This document shows, in pieces, positions 17,083 to 23,030 of a DNA stretch of 39,139 bases (the first letter of the stretch is position 1; every line of letters starts with the position of its first letter). Origin of the DNA: VRUE01 sp963702575 (lineage in GTDB: Bacteria; Actinomycetota; Thermoleophilia; Solirubrobacterales; 70-9). Location: contig CAVPCU010000009.1 in the NCBI GenBank assembly GCA_963702575.1, positions 1 to 39,139 on the forward strand, written 5' to 3'. The translations under genes and the position numbers were made by a program. The notes beneath the pieces were generated by a model. It had not been told where the DNA came from. It saw nothing but the letters and a program-made list of their open reading frames with translations, and did no database searches.

Positions 17083-17400
17083 ATGACCGAGAACCAGACC
17101 GAAGCGCTCACCGAGGACGACGTGATGGAGGCCCTCGAGGAGGTGATCGACCCGGAGCTGGGGCTCGACTTCGTCTCGCTCGGGCTCGTCTACGACGTCG
17201 AGATCGAGAAAGAAGACGTCTACGTCACCTTCACCCTGACCACCCCCGCCTGCCCGATCGGCCCCCAGGTCTCCGAGCAGATGAAGGAGTTCGTCGGCGA
17301 CCTCCCCGGCGTCTCCGCCGTTCACCCAAAGATGGTCTTCGACCCGCCCTGGAGTCCCGAGATGATGTCCGAGGACGCCAAGTTCGCGCTTGGCTTCTAG
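17083..17400 (+). CDS. Metal-sulfur cluster assembly factor (DUF59/MIP18, SufT/PaaD-like)
   Basis: A 105-residue Fe-S cluster maturation protein that helps deliver clusters to apoproteins, often working with SUF. Hallmarks are VIDPELGLDFVSLGLVYDV (the DPE motif at 23-25), the active-site region TTPACPIGP with Cys57, and PPWSPEMMSEDAK at the end. The main SUF cluster lies about 16 kb away in this window. The last 35 bp before the final codon are repeated at 23874-23908, so the present 3' end (FALGF, stop) may have been supplied by an integrated element; the copy at 23874 reads FALGCG, stop. Confidence 0.93.
   Translation: MTENQTEALTEDDVMEALEEVIDPELGLDFVSLGLVYDVEIEKEDVYVTFTLTTPACPIGPQVSEQMKEFVGDLPGVSAVHPKMVFDPPWSPEMMSEDAKFALGF
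17361..17395 (+). repeat. Putative attL, 35-bp direct repeat in the DUF59 3' end
   Basis: Positions 17361-17395 match 23874-23908 at 34 of 35 bases (the single difference is G17388/A23901), in the same orientation. This copy is the functional 3' coding end of the DUF59 gene. Integration at the 3' end of a conserved gene, with the element restoring the coding sequence, is a common integrase strategy. Confidence 0.65.
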
Positions 17401-17498
17401 GCAGGGATTGCGGGGTCAGAGGGGGTTAATCGGGGTCTATTTCATCCCCATCCCATCCCCACGGGCATCCCCACGTCAGGGTCCGAGTCCGGGGAACC

Positions 17499-17867
17499 TC
17501 ACCCTTCTTGCGGGCGACCCTTCAGCATGATCCACCCCGCAACAGCTGCGAAAACCACGGCGCCGAGCACGCGAATGAGCTCATGAAGCGATTCGCCGCT
17601 GCCGGCTGCCGTTACAGCCAGAGCGGCATTGCCAAGGCTCGCAAGCAACGACCCCCCTAGAGCCAGGCGTCTCTTCCACGGCGACAGTGGAAAGAGCCCG
17701 TTCCTGCCGCTGGGAGGCTCCGAAGTTACGGCGACCACTTCCGGGGTTGACCCGAAGCGCATTTGCCAGCTGCGCTTGACCTCGGCGCGGTATAGCCACA
17801 GGATCAGGCCAACGAACATGAGACCGAGGACAGTCCCGACGAGGACGGCTCCGAGGTCACTGCTCAC
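17499..17867 (-). CDS. Small membrane protein, unknown function
   Basis: 122 residues with three likely membrane segments: about 7-25 (AVLVGTVLGLMFVGLILWLY), about 68-87 and about 98-116. A basic cytoplasmic loop (EVKRSWQMRF) follows the first. Family not recognised. The start is GTG 17867. It follows another small membrane protein gene on the same strand with a 33-bp gap, so the two may form an operon. It is the first gene inside the left island boundary. Confidence 0.6.
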   Translation of the reverse strand: MSSDLGAVLVGTVLGLMFVGLILWLYRAEVKRSWQMRFGSTPEVVAVTSEPPSGRNGLFPLSPWKRRLALGGSLLASLGNAALAVTAAGSGESLHELIRVLGAVVFAAVAGWIMLKGRPQEG

Positions 17868-17900
17868 AAAGGCGAGCGTACTATGCGAATCAGGTTCCGG

Positions 17901-18113
17901 CTAGCTACGAAGCGCGCGAGAGGCCTTTCGCTGCCGCATCCAGATGAACGAAATGCCGACGAAGGCCGCTCCCCACAGCAGCGCGCCCCATAGTCCAACG
18001 GCCAGGGCAAGGAATCCGGCAAGAACGATGACACACAGGCCAGCCGAGCGGGGCGGGAAGTGCTCACGCGACGCGCCACCTGGGCGGGGGAACCGAGTTG
18101 AATCGAAGTTCAT
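17901..18113 (-). CDS. Small two-helix membrane protein
   Basis: A 70-residue protein starting at ATG 18113: a basic, Pro/Arg-rich N-terminus (NFDSTRFPRPGGASREHF), one or two hydrophobic segments (LCVIVLAGFLALAVGLWGAL, LWGAAFVGISFIWM) and a basic tail (RQRKASRALRS). The same frame stays open upstream to 18401, but that stretch is low-complexity and coding-unlike, so the short form is preferred. Unknown function; co-directional with the membrane protein at 17499-17867. Confidence 0.5.
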   Translation of the reverse strand: MNFDSTRFPRPGGASREHFPPRSAGLCVIVLAGFLALAVGLWGALLWGAAFVGISFIWMRQRKASRALRS

Positions 18114-18394
18114 CTGCACAGCCCTTCTTCGCTTCCTTCGGCGACCACCCCGGCCCTCTTTGCGGCGATTGCCGCCCCCGAAGGGGCGCACCAAGGAAGA
18201 TGCCTGAACGCGAGGACCGATTGATTCGGGTTCTTGGTACGACGGGCGAGAAAGGACCGACGAGACTGCCGCGCTGGGTAAGGCCGGGTTGACTGGACTT
18301 GGTCTTCCTCCCATATCAGGACGCCTGGGGAACCGCGCTGGGGGTAGGGGAACTGCGTCCCGCTTCCAACCCTTTTCCCCGAGGCCCCTGTAGT
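18114..18394. other. Non-coding stretch inside the island
   Basis: No convincing gene is seen in this roughly 280-bp stretch. Open frames exist on both strands but are Arg/Pro/Ser-rich and lack ribosome binding sites. It separates the small membrane gene from the hairpin that follows the first 19-codon ORF. Confidence 0.5.
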
Positions 18395-18432
18395 AGCCCA
18401 CGACACCTTGCCATCGCGAGGCGTCGTGGGCT
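18395..18432 (-). terminator. Hairpin 3' of the first micro-ORF
   Basis: AGCCCACGAC (18395-18404) pairs perfectly with 18423-18432, with CCT/AGG continuing the stem inside. On the minus strand it begins 8 nt after the stop codon of the 19-codon ORF, so it probably ends that short transcript. No U-run follows on the minus strand, so it may be a processing or stability hairpin and not a classical terminator. Confidence 0.5.
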
Positions 18433-18440
18433 GCTTTGCC

Positions 18441-18500
18441 TCACGCGGTCTTGACGAGCCGCGGCAGGTAGACAATCGGCTGCATCGCTCGAATCGTCAC
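18441..18500 (-). CDS. 19-residue micropeptide, copy 1, divergent from regulator
   Basis: GTG 18500 to TGA 18441 encodes MTIRAMQPIVYLPRLVKTA. A near-perfect Shine-Dalgarno (GGGAGGTGAGG) lies just upstream. A homologous ORF of exactly the same length lies at 21522-21581 (MKISTVEPLICMARIVKTN); seven positions are identical (M1, I3, P8, R14, V16, K17, T18) and most others are conservative (Q/E, I/L, V/I, L/M, L/I). Both are divergent from a related winged-helix regulator gene and share a leader block. The peptide is short, amphipathic, cationic at the C-terminus, and has no signal sequence. Possible roles (inferred): ligand or antagonist of the regulator, a signalling peptide, or a leader peptide. 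No known family is recognised. Confidence 0.6.
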   Translation of the reverse strand: MTIRAMQPIVYLPRLVKTA

Positions 18501-18514
18501 CGGACCTCACCTCC

Positions 18515-18545
18515 CTCTCGTCTGTGCTTGCAGGACAGACGAGAG
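18515..18545 (-). promoter_or_regulatory. 5' leader hairpin next to the micropeptide SD
   Basis: An 11-bp perfect inverted repeat (CTCTCGTCTGT at 18515-18525; complement at 18535-18545) with a 9-nt loop. On the minus strand its 3' arm runs straight into the Shine-Dalgarno of the micro-ORF, so folding could affect ribosome access. The second cassette has an unrelated-sequence hairpin in the same place (21594-21629). Confidence 0.55.
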
Positions 18546-18580
18546 ACCGAGTAATGCTCAAGATTGTTCCTACTAAACAG
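18543..18580 (-). promoter_or_regulatory. Conserved 38-nt promoter/leader block, copy 1
   Basis: Read on the minus strand, this block matches 21667-21630 at 29 of 38 positions without gaps. It contains TTAGT, a GGAACA box and, 16 nt on, CGGTCTC. GGAAC followed by GTC at that distance resembles ECF sigma factor promoters, but an operator for the neighbouring regulator is equally possible. The flanking bases are much less alike. Confidence 0.55.
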
Positions 18581-18619
18581 GAGCTTTCCGTCAGACTTTG
18601 CCCAACCTTGCTTTGAGCG

Positions 18620-18648
18620 TTGGCAAAGGCTCGACTTCTCGATATAGC
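18620..18648 (+). promoter_or_regulatory. Sigma-70-type promoter of regulator 1
   Basis: TTGGCA (18620-18625), a 17-nt spacer, and TATAGC (18643-18648). The last spacer bases and the -10 box (TCGATATA) recur in the promoter of the paralogous regulator at 21706-21734, with the same 17-nt spacing. Confidence 0.6.
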
Positions 18649-18710
18649 TCTGGCATTATTCGCAGCTTTCCCGACCCCCGATGGTTGCCAGCAGAGAGGA
18701 ATTGTCAGCA

Positions 18711-19367
18711 ATGCCGAGGAAGCCCAAGAAGCAAAGGTCGACAGTCGAAAAAATCGCGCACTCCATCAGCCACGACGTGCGACTTGAGGCGTACACCATT
18801 CTTGCTCAGCGCGAAGCTAGCCCCAAGGAACTTCGACGGATGCTTCGTAGGACGCTGGGGACCGTCTCCTATCACGTCAAGGAGATGGAAAAAGACAACC
18901 TGCTCGAACTCGTACGCACCGAGCCACGCCGAGGCGCGGTCGAGCACTTCTATCGAGCCAAGGTCCGGCCGGAAATCTCCGATAAGGAATGGCGGAAGCT
19001 GCCGAAAGGCTCGCGACGCGGAGTGGTGGCGACCGCCGTGAACATAGTCGTGGCAGAGATCGTAGCCGCCGTTCAACAGGACAAAATGCTGACGGATGAG
19101 CCTGACCAGTGGGCGTTGCTCTGTCTTCCCGTGCTGCTTAATGACCGAGGACGAACCGAGGTTCGGAAAGCCATCGTGGAGTGTCAGGAACGAATCGAAG
19201 CCATCGCCGAGCAGGATGAGAACTGCACCGGGGCCGATGCCAGCTCCCACTACATCGCGTTGTGCAACTTCGACCGAGCCGCCGAGGCAATCCGAAACCC
19301 GGCGCTACTCCCAAAAAAAGGCACGCAAGGGAAAGCAAAGAAACCACAGAGGCGGAAAAGGTCATAG
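18711..19367 (+). CDS. Winged-helix (ArsR-like) regulator 1 of micropeptide cassette
   Basis: A 218-residue DNA-binding protein. The N-terminal winged helix carries HSISHDVRLEAYTILAQ, ASPKEL and the recognition helix TVSYHVKEM, then the wing motif RRGAVEHFYRAK. A helical C-terminal part (about 90-200) may bind a ligand or dimerise; the tail is very basic (KKGTQGKAKKPQRRKR). ATG 18711 has a GAGAGG Shine-Dalgarno 8-12 nt upstream; the in-frame ATG at 18681 has none. It is clearly paralogous to the regulator at 21782 (shared GAVEHFYRA, DxEWxKLP, SPKEL). It probably forms an operon with the small gene 10 bp downstream. The target is inferred to include the divergent micro-ORF. Confidence 0.85.
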   Translation: MPRKPKKQRSTVEKIAHSISHDVRLEAYTILAQREASPKELRRMLRRTLGTVSYHVKEMEKDNLLELVRTEPRRGAVEHFYRAKVRPEISDKEWRKLPKGSRRGVVATAVNIVVAEIVAAVQQDKMLTDEPDQWALLCLPVLLNDRGRTEVRKAIVECQERIEAIAEQDENCTGADASSHYIALCNFDRAAEAIRNPALLPKKGTQGKAKKPQRRKRS

Positions 19368-19377
19368 GTCGGCCTGG

Positions 19378-19644
19378 ATGGCGAGGCCGGATGATCACCC
19401 GAACTACAACGTTCACTTTGTGGAAGCCGCGTTGCTGGAAGTGGCCACCATGCTGCATCCGGAGCGCTTGACTCCGCGCGAGCTGTCCTTGCGGGTGGTC
19501 GGCGATCCGGAAGATGGTAGGGAGGTACAGGTAACGGCGACGGCAATGTGCGGGCTTCACAAATTCGACCTACTGCGGGTTCATGACGACGGCACGGTAG
19601 GGCCGACACCGGCCGCTGTCCGAGCGTTTGCGCTGCTCGGATAG
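19378..19644 (+). CDS. Small winged-helix-like protein, copy 1
   Basis: An 88-residue protein paralogous to the one at 20898-21173; shared positions include NxN...(I/V)E.ALLE, HP.RLTP.EL, the acidic turn GDPEDGREVQ/NPDDKSEVQ, a GL...(F/Y)..LLR helix and PTPA at the end. The pattern fits a small winged helix-turn-helix. It lies 10 bp after regulator 1, so co-transcription and a partner role are likely. ATG 19378 has only a weak ribosome binding site. Function unknown. Confidence 0.7.
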   Translation: MARPDDHPNYNVHFVEAALLEVATMLHPERLTPRELSLRVVGDPEDGREVQVTATAMCGLHKFDLLRVHDDGTVGPTPAAVRAFALLG

Positions 19645-19729
19645 ATTTCGGCCAACCATTCCCCGGCCCACCTCAAGGCTGTCTAGGCAGGATTTGAGGG
19701 GCCGTGGGCAGCGGCGATAGAATCCAGCT

Positions 19730-20008
19730 ATGGCTGCGTCGCCGACGAAGACCGTTGAAGTAGACGCTGAGTTGCTTGAGCGCGCCCGCCAGGTCGCCGA
19801 CGAGCGGGGCGTTGCCGTGCCACAGCTTGTGCGGGATGCGCTTGAGCATGAGTTGGCTGAGGTGGCACCGAACTCCGGACAGCCTCGTCGGGTCGAGGAC
19901 GAAGGAGAGCAGCCGCCGCTCACGTGCATCGGAGCGTTTCGCTCTGGCCGAGGCGACCTGAGCAAGCTGGCCAGTGAAGACGTTTTCGAGCCAGAGCCAT
20001 TTCGTTGA
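19730..20008 (+). CDS. CopG/RHH-type antitoxin-like protein
   Basis: 92 residues. The first 45 (KTVEVDAELLERARQVADER, VPQLVRDALEHEL) have the ribbon-helix-helix pattern of VapB/ParD-type antitoxins. The C-terminal part (GRGDLSKLASEDVFEPEPFR) resembles the toxin-binding tail of that class. No PIN or other toxin gene follows; instead a DUF433 gene begins 9 bp downstream. It may be an orphan antitoxin or a regulator. Low GC compared with housekeeping genes fits acquisition with the island. Confidence 0.7.
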   Translation: MAASPTKTVEVDAELLERARQVADERGVAVPQLVRDALEHELAEVAPNSGQPRRVEDEGEQPPLTCIGAFRSGRGDLSKLASEDVFEPEPFR

Positions 20009-20017
20009 TCTGACCCA

Positions 20018-20275
20018 ATGGGCTTCACGCGGATCACCGTACGGCCCGACCAAATGGACGGCGTTCCTTGCGTGCGGGGTATGCGAATCCCGGTTGCGGC
20101 CGTGGTCGGCATGGTCGCCGATGGAATGAGCGAGCCCGAGATCGTCGCCGCCTACCCGGAGCTGGAAGCCGAGGACGTGCGCGAGGCGATCCGCTACGCG
20201 GCCGAGGCTGTACGGGAGCGTGAGCTGCCGGTTAACCGGGGAGCAGTTCCTCAAGGCGGTGGGTGCCGCCGTTGA
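20018..20275 (+). CDS. DUF433 antitoxin-like protein with altered C-terminus
   Basis: 85 residues. TRITVRPDQMDGVPCVRGMRIPV, VADGMSEPEIVAAYPELEAEDVREAIRYAAE is the full DUF433 helix-turn-helix pattern (quoted in two parts). DUF433 antitoxins normally end soon after AVRERELP and are followed by a DUF5615 PIN-like toxin. Here the sequence after ELP (20229) departs from the family and overlaps the convergent gene at 20232, and no toxin follows. The normal continuation of such a module is found 575 bp further on, at 20775-20860, which points to a rearrangement. Confidence 0.7.
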   Translation: MGFTRITVRPDQMDGVPCVRGMRIPVAAVVGMVADGMSEPEIVAAYPELEAEDVREAIRYAAEAVRERELPVNRGAVPQGGGCRR

Positions 20276-20483
20276 AGTAGCTCGAATGAGTCTGTTTGAT
20301 CGTCTCCAGCGAGTCGGCGCTCAAGAGAACGATGTCTAGCTTTTCGTCCTCGGCATTTGCCTGCTCCGCCTCAGCGTATGCCGCCTGGGCAGCGTCGTAG
20401 TCGGTGCCGAAGGACTCAACCTCCGTCTTGCCGGTATCTAGGTCGTAGCTGACCAGGAAATGCTTGATTTCGTCGGGGCTCAT
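20232..20483 (-). CDS. Hypothetical protein downstream of the RelA/SpoT remnant
   Basis: 83 residues, acidic, with a small alpha/beta look: KHFLVSYDLDTGKTEVESFG, an Ala/Glu-rich helix, then LDIVLLSADSLETIKQTHSS. Its ATG overlaps the end of the RelA/SpoT fragment by 4 bp, so it was translated together with it. The pattern resembles small proteins encoded next to stand-alone (p)ppGpp synthetase-like genes; the function is not known. It appears intact although its partner is truncated. Confidence 0.65.
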   Translation of the reverse strand: MSPDEIKHFLVSYDLDTGKTEVESFGTDYDAAQAAYAEAEQANAEDEKLDIVLLSADSLETIKQTHSSYFNGGTHRLEELLPG

Positions 20484-20775
20484 TGTCTTGCCTTGCGTCG
20501 ATCTGCTCTGCGTCGAAGGGTATCGACTCGCCCTCGTAACTCCATGAGCCGCCTATAAGGCGCGGGGTCTGCCGGAAGACCTTGATCTGCGATGGCGAGG
20601 AGTTCTCCCAGGGCGACGTAGAAGTCGCGAAGCACCTGGGGACCGGCGCCGAGCTTGAGACCAGGTGCGACGCGACGAGCGTCGGCCTCCACGGAGTTGG
20701 CCCAGGCGTCTTGAAGGCGGGTGCGAAGCTGCACCTCGATCCGGCGACCGTAATTGCGGTTGATGAGATGAAGTG
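20480..20775 (-). pseudogene. RelA/SpoT-domain protein, 5'-truncated remnant
   Basis: About 98 C-terminal residues survive. The segment ALHLINRNYGRRIEVQLRT followed by RLQDAWANSVE is the conserved end of the RelA/SpoT synthetase fold (the IEVQLRT strand and the helix with WAxxVE), followed by a helical tail. Upstream of about 20775 the family match stops abruptly, where a DUF433-like tail on the opposite strand begins. The substrate-binding half is missing, so it cannot make (p)ppGpp by itself. Confidence 0.65.
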
Positions 20776-20908
20776 CCGAGGCCGTGCGCGAGCGTGAGCT
20801 GCCTCTTGTCGCCTCCGGGTGAAGTTCCTGATCGATAACGCGCTCGCCGGTTCTCACCGACACCGCCGGAGCGGTGCTGTTTGGCGGGACAGGTGGGTCA
20901 GCGGGTGA
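20775..20908 (+). pseudogene. DUF433 tail and truncated DUF5615 toxin start
   Basis: On the plus strand 20775-20822 reads AEAVRERELPLVASG then stop, the normal end of a DUF433 antitoxin. A GTGA overlap at 20819 opens a second frame, VKFLIDNALAG, which matches the start of DUF5615 PIN-like toxins; the match ends after about 11 residues and the frame stops near 20908. The 29 bp at 20775-20803 match 20201-20229 of the intact DUF433 gene with 3 differences. It looks like a remnant of a second antitoxin-toxin pair. Confidence 0.55.
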
Positions 20909-21173
20909 GGAGGGCGACGGCATGCCGGCCGGCAGGTGTTGGTTCGACCACCTTCTCTTGGGTGCGGTAACGCAACAGGCCGTAGTGGCGTAGGCCGCGG
21001 ATCGCCATGCCTGTCGCCTGGACCTCGCTCTTGTCGTCGGGGTTCCAGACGACCTCCATCGCCAGCTCATGCGGGGTGAGCCGGGTGGGATGGCGCCGGA
21101 CGGCCGCTTCGAGGAGCGCCCCTTCGATCAGCTCAAGGTTGTGGTTGGGGGAGGTGCCCCTGTCATTCGGCAT
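20898..21173 (-). CDS. Small winged-helix-like protein, copy 2
   Basis: A 91-residue paralogue of the product at 19378-19644 (ALLEAAVRRHPTRLTPHEL, VQATGMAIRGLRHYGLLRY, PTPAGRHAVALL). It runs on the minus strand and so is not in an operon with regulator 2; ATG 21173 is the start. Having two copies in the same island, each within 1.6 kb of a micropeptide/regulator pair, suggests it belongs to the system. Function unknown. Confidence 0.7.
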   Translation of the reverse strand: MPNDRGTSPNHNLELIEGALLEAAVRRHPTRLTPHELAMEVVWNPDDKSEVQATGMAIRGLRHYGLLRYRTQEKVVEPTPAGRHAVALLTR

Positions 21174-21496
21174 CGCATCGATCCAAGTCGTGTTCCGGGC
21201 GGCGGGACCGACGGCCCCGCCGCCCGAATTCTGGCTCCAGCCGCGCGCATGTCATTGGGAGGAACGCACGCAGCCAAGCCCCAACAGCACCCGGTGCACC
21301 AGTCAAAACACCCGATACCGGGAGGGTTTCTATCGCCGTACATGACCTTTCACGACCCTAGTTTTCGAGCGAGTTCTGTCCGGGCGCTCGACATCTCCCG
21401 CCCGATCGTTGGCGGGCCGAGACGGGCACGAGCGCACGCCGCCGACCACGCGGGGAAGACAGCGGAGAAGGACCGGCGGCGCGCTGGCTCGAAGAT
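21174..21496. other. Non-coding stretch inside the island
   Basis: About 320 bp between the small winged-helix gene and the second micro-ORF. Open frames here are low-complexity and carry no ribosome binding site. I see no clear promoter or repeat in it. Confidence 0.5.
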
Positions 21497-21521
21497 CCCA
21501 TGTCAGATGGGGTAGGGAACC

Positions 21522-21581
21522 TCAGTTGGTCTTGACGATGCGAGCCATGCAAATGAGCGGCTCGACGGTGCTGATCTTCAC
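21522..21581 (-). CDS. 19-residue micropeptide, copy 2, divergent from regulator
   Basis: GTG 21581 to TGA 21522 encodes MKISTVEPLICMARIVKTN. The Shine-Dalgarno is strong (GGGGAGGTGGAGG). Same length, start codon and position as the ORF at 18441-18500, with 7 of 19 residues identical and a conserved R-(L/I)-V-K-T end. A 5-bp hairpin (CCCAT/ATGGG, 21497-21511) starts 10 nt after the stop, as in copy 1. This copy has a Cys at 11 where copy 1 has Tyr. Selection at the protein level is suggested because changes are conservative, but two copies are too few for a formal test. Confidence 0.6.
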   Translation of the reverse strand: MKISTVEPLICMARIVKTN

Positions 21582-21593
21582 TGGCCTCCACCT

Positions 21594-21629
21594 CCCCTCG
21601 GGCCGTTTTGGATCTTCCAAATCGAGGGG
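21594..21629 (-). promoter_or_regulatory. 5' leader hairpin overlapping the micropeptide 2 SD
   Basis: CCCCTCG (21594-21600) pairs with CGAGGGG (21623-21629), with an inner TTTGG/CCAAA stem. On the minus strand the 3' arm contains the first bases of the Shine-Dalgarno, so the stem would partly mask it. Position relative to the ORF matches the hairpin in cassette 1 although the sequence differs. Confidence 0.5.
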
Positions 21630-21667
21630 GAGACCGGCCAATGGTGGAGAATGTTCCGACTAATCAG
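21630..21667 (-). promoter_or_regulatory. Conserved 38-nt promoter/leader block, copy 2
   Basis: The minus strand reads CTGATTAGTCGGAACATTCT at its start and CGGTCTC at its end, 29 of 38 identical to the block at 18543-18580. It directly abuts the leader hairpin, as in cassette 1. CTAATC occurs twice around here (21659-21664 and 21679-21684), a possible operator half-site. Confidence 0.55.
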
Positions 21668-21705
21668 TTAATTTCTAACTAATCGACGTAGCTACAGTCA
21701 ACAAG

Positions 21706-21734
21706 TTGCAGGCACTCAGAGTTTTCGATATACA
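21706..21734 (+). promoter_or_regulatory. Sigma-70-type promoter of regulator 2
   Basis: TTGCAG (21706-21711), a 17-nt spacer and TATACA (21729-21734). The spacer ends in TTCGA, as for regulator 1 (CTCGA), and the -10 is in the same TCGATATA context. Confidence 0.6.
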
Positions 21735-21781
21735 ACGCACTGGTATCTCAATCAGCTCCGCAACTACGGAAAGGTGGCTCA

Positions 21782-22489
21782 GTGGCCGAGAGGAAGAAAT
21801 CCGGTAAGGGGCGCAAAGGGTCTGGCAAGGGGAAACGGCCGAGTGAGTCCGGCGAGTCAGGGTCCTTCAGAGGACGCGGGAAAGTGCCGAGGGAGCGCTG
21901 GGAAACCTATTTTGCCGATGGGAGCGACGCGAGTCGGCCACTGGACCAGGAAATAACGCACTCCCTCAACCATCCGGTGCGTGTCGACGTCATGACGATT
22001 CTCTCGCTTGAGATTGCCAGCCCCAAAGAGTTGGCGGAAGAGTTGGCGGTGCCGCTCTCGACCGCGAGCTACCACGTCGAACAGCTACTGGAAACCAACC
22101 AGATCTTTCTCACCCACACCGAGCAACGGCGGGGAGCGGTAGAGCACTTCTACCGGGCGAAGGCAAAACCCGAAGTTGGCGACGAGGAGTGGAAAAAGCT
22201 TCCGATGTCGGCGCGGCGCAAGATCGCCTCCATCGGTCTCAACTTCCTTGTCACGGAATCACTGGCCTCCCTTGGTTACGGGAAGATGGAAGCCGACGAT
22301 GACCTCGCCATTATCTGCTTCCAGATGCGTCTGAATGAGGACGGACGGGCAAAAGCTCGCGCGATCCTCGCGGAGGCTCACGAGCGCATTGAGGAGCTGC
22401 GCAAGGAGGAAGACCCCGACGCGCCGCCTCGGTTTCTCGGCCTGATGCACTTTGAGCGATGCCGGCCAGGGAAGCCGCTGGACCCCTAG
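21782..22489 (+). CDS. Winged-helix (ArsR-like) regulator 2 of micropeptide cassette
   Basis: A 235-residue paralogue of the regulator at 18711. A long basic, Gly/Ser-rich N-terminal tail (about 1-50) precedes the winged helix: HSLNHPVRVDVMTILS, ASPKELAEEL, STASYHVEQL, then RRGAVEHFYRAKAKPE and DEEWKKLPMSARR. The C-terminal helical domain ends with FLGLMHFER. GTG 21782 follows GAAAGGTGG. The TILS/SYHV/GAVEHFYRA core is nearly the same in both regulators, while the tails differ, which fits similar DNA sites but different partners. It faces micropeptide 2. Confidence 0.85.
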   Translation: MAERKKSGKGRKGSGKGKRPSESGESGSFRGRGKVPRERWETYFADGSDASRPLDQEITHSLNHPVRVDVMTILSLEIASPKELAEELAVPLSTASYHVEQLLETNQIFLTHTEQRRGAVEHFYRAKAKPEVGDEEWKKLPMSARRKIASIGLNFLVTESLASLGYGKMEADDDLAIICFQMRLNEDGRAKARAILAEAHERIEELRKEEDPDAPPRFLGLMHFERCRPGKPLDP

Positions 22490-22570
22490 GCGCGGCGTGG
22501 GGGATCCGCAAGGGCTATGCCGAACGGCCTCTCTGGATTGCGGTGACAGCGGCGACCGAGTGCCGGGCAG

Positions 22571-22810
22571 CTAGGGCTTGGCCCGAGGCTGCTTGATCGC
22601 GAGCTTCACCAGATCGAGCATCTCGACATCGAGCACGGTTGCGATGCTCAGCAGCGCGATCCAGCTCGCATTCTGTTTGCCGCGCTCGATGCGGGAGATG
22701 GAGACGGCATGCAGCTCCGCCTCGCCCGCCAGGGTCTCGATGCTCAAGCCGCGCTTCTCGCGCAGGATGCGGATCGCGGTTCCAAGTTGAAAAAGGCTCG
22801 GCTGGGGCAC
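22571..22810 (-). CDS. XRE/HTH_3 family DNA-binding protein
   Basis: From GTG 22810, a 79-residue single-domain Cro/CI-like protein: AIRILREKRGLSIETLAGEA (helices 1-2), ELHAVSISRIERGKQNASW (recognition helix and turn), then LSIATVLDVEMLDLVKLA. The frame is open to 22945, but that part lacks family similarity. No toxin partner is adjacent. Possibly an island regulator. Confidence 0.8.
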   Translation of the reverse strand: MPQPSLFQLGTAIRILREKRGLSIETLAGEAELHAVSISRIERGKQNASWIALLSIATVLDVEMLDLVKLAIKQPRAKP

Positions 22811-22968
22811 GGAGGCAAGCCAGCCTCCCGCGACCAAGTCGATTACGCCATAACATATATGCTGCCCTCTGCGATCGAGGGACTTGAGACGATGATCGAT
22901 GGTTGGGCAGACATGAGTGCGGCGGCGTGACTGGTGTCGCCGCACTGATGGCCGTCTGGCCAGAATGT

Positions 22969-23008
22969 GCCCCGACCGTCCGACCTCCCATGGGCGGCCG
23001 GGGCTTTT
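22969..23008 (+). terminator. Hairpin and T-run upstream of small winged-helix gene
   Basis: A 13-bp stem with one mismatch and one G-T pair (22969-22981 with 22992-23004), a 10-nt loop, then TTTT at 23005-23008. No plus-strand gene lies just upstream, and the next start is at 23031 with GGGGAGG in between, so this may be an attenuator in the leader of that gene or the terminator of an unseen RNA. Confidence 0.45.
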
Positions 23009-23030
23009 CGCCTGCGGCCGGGGAGGAATC

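Noticed and set aside
17443..17473. Repeated CATCCCCA words near the left island end, with one more at 23814
   Set aside because: Could be integrase arm sites, but the words are short, low-complexity and irregularly spaced; not reported as a feature.
18114..18401. Upstream extension of the small membrane protein frame to 18401
   Set aside because: The extra 96 residues are low-complexity and have no ribosome binding site; ATG 18113 gives a compact membrane protein.
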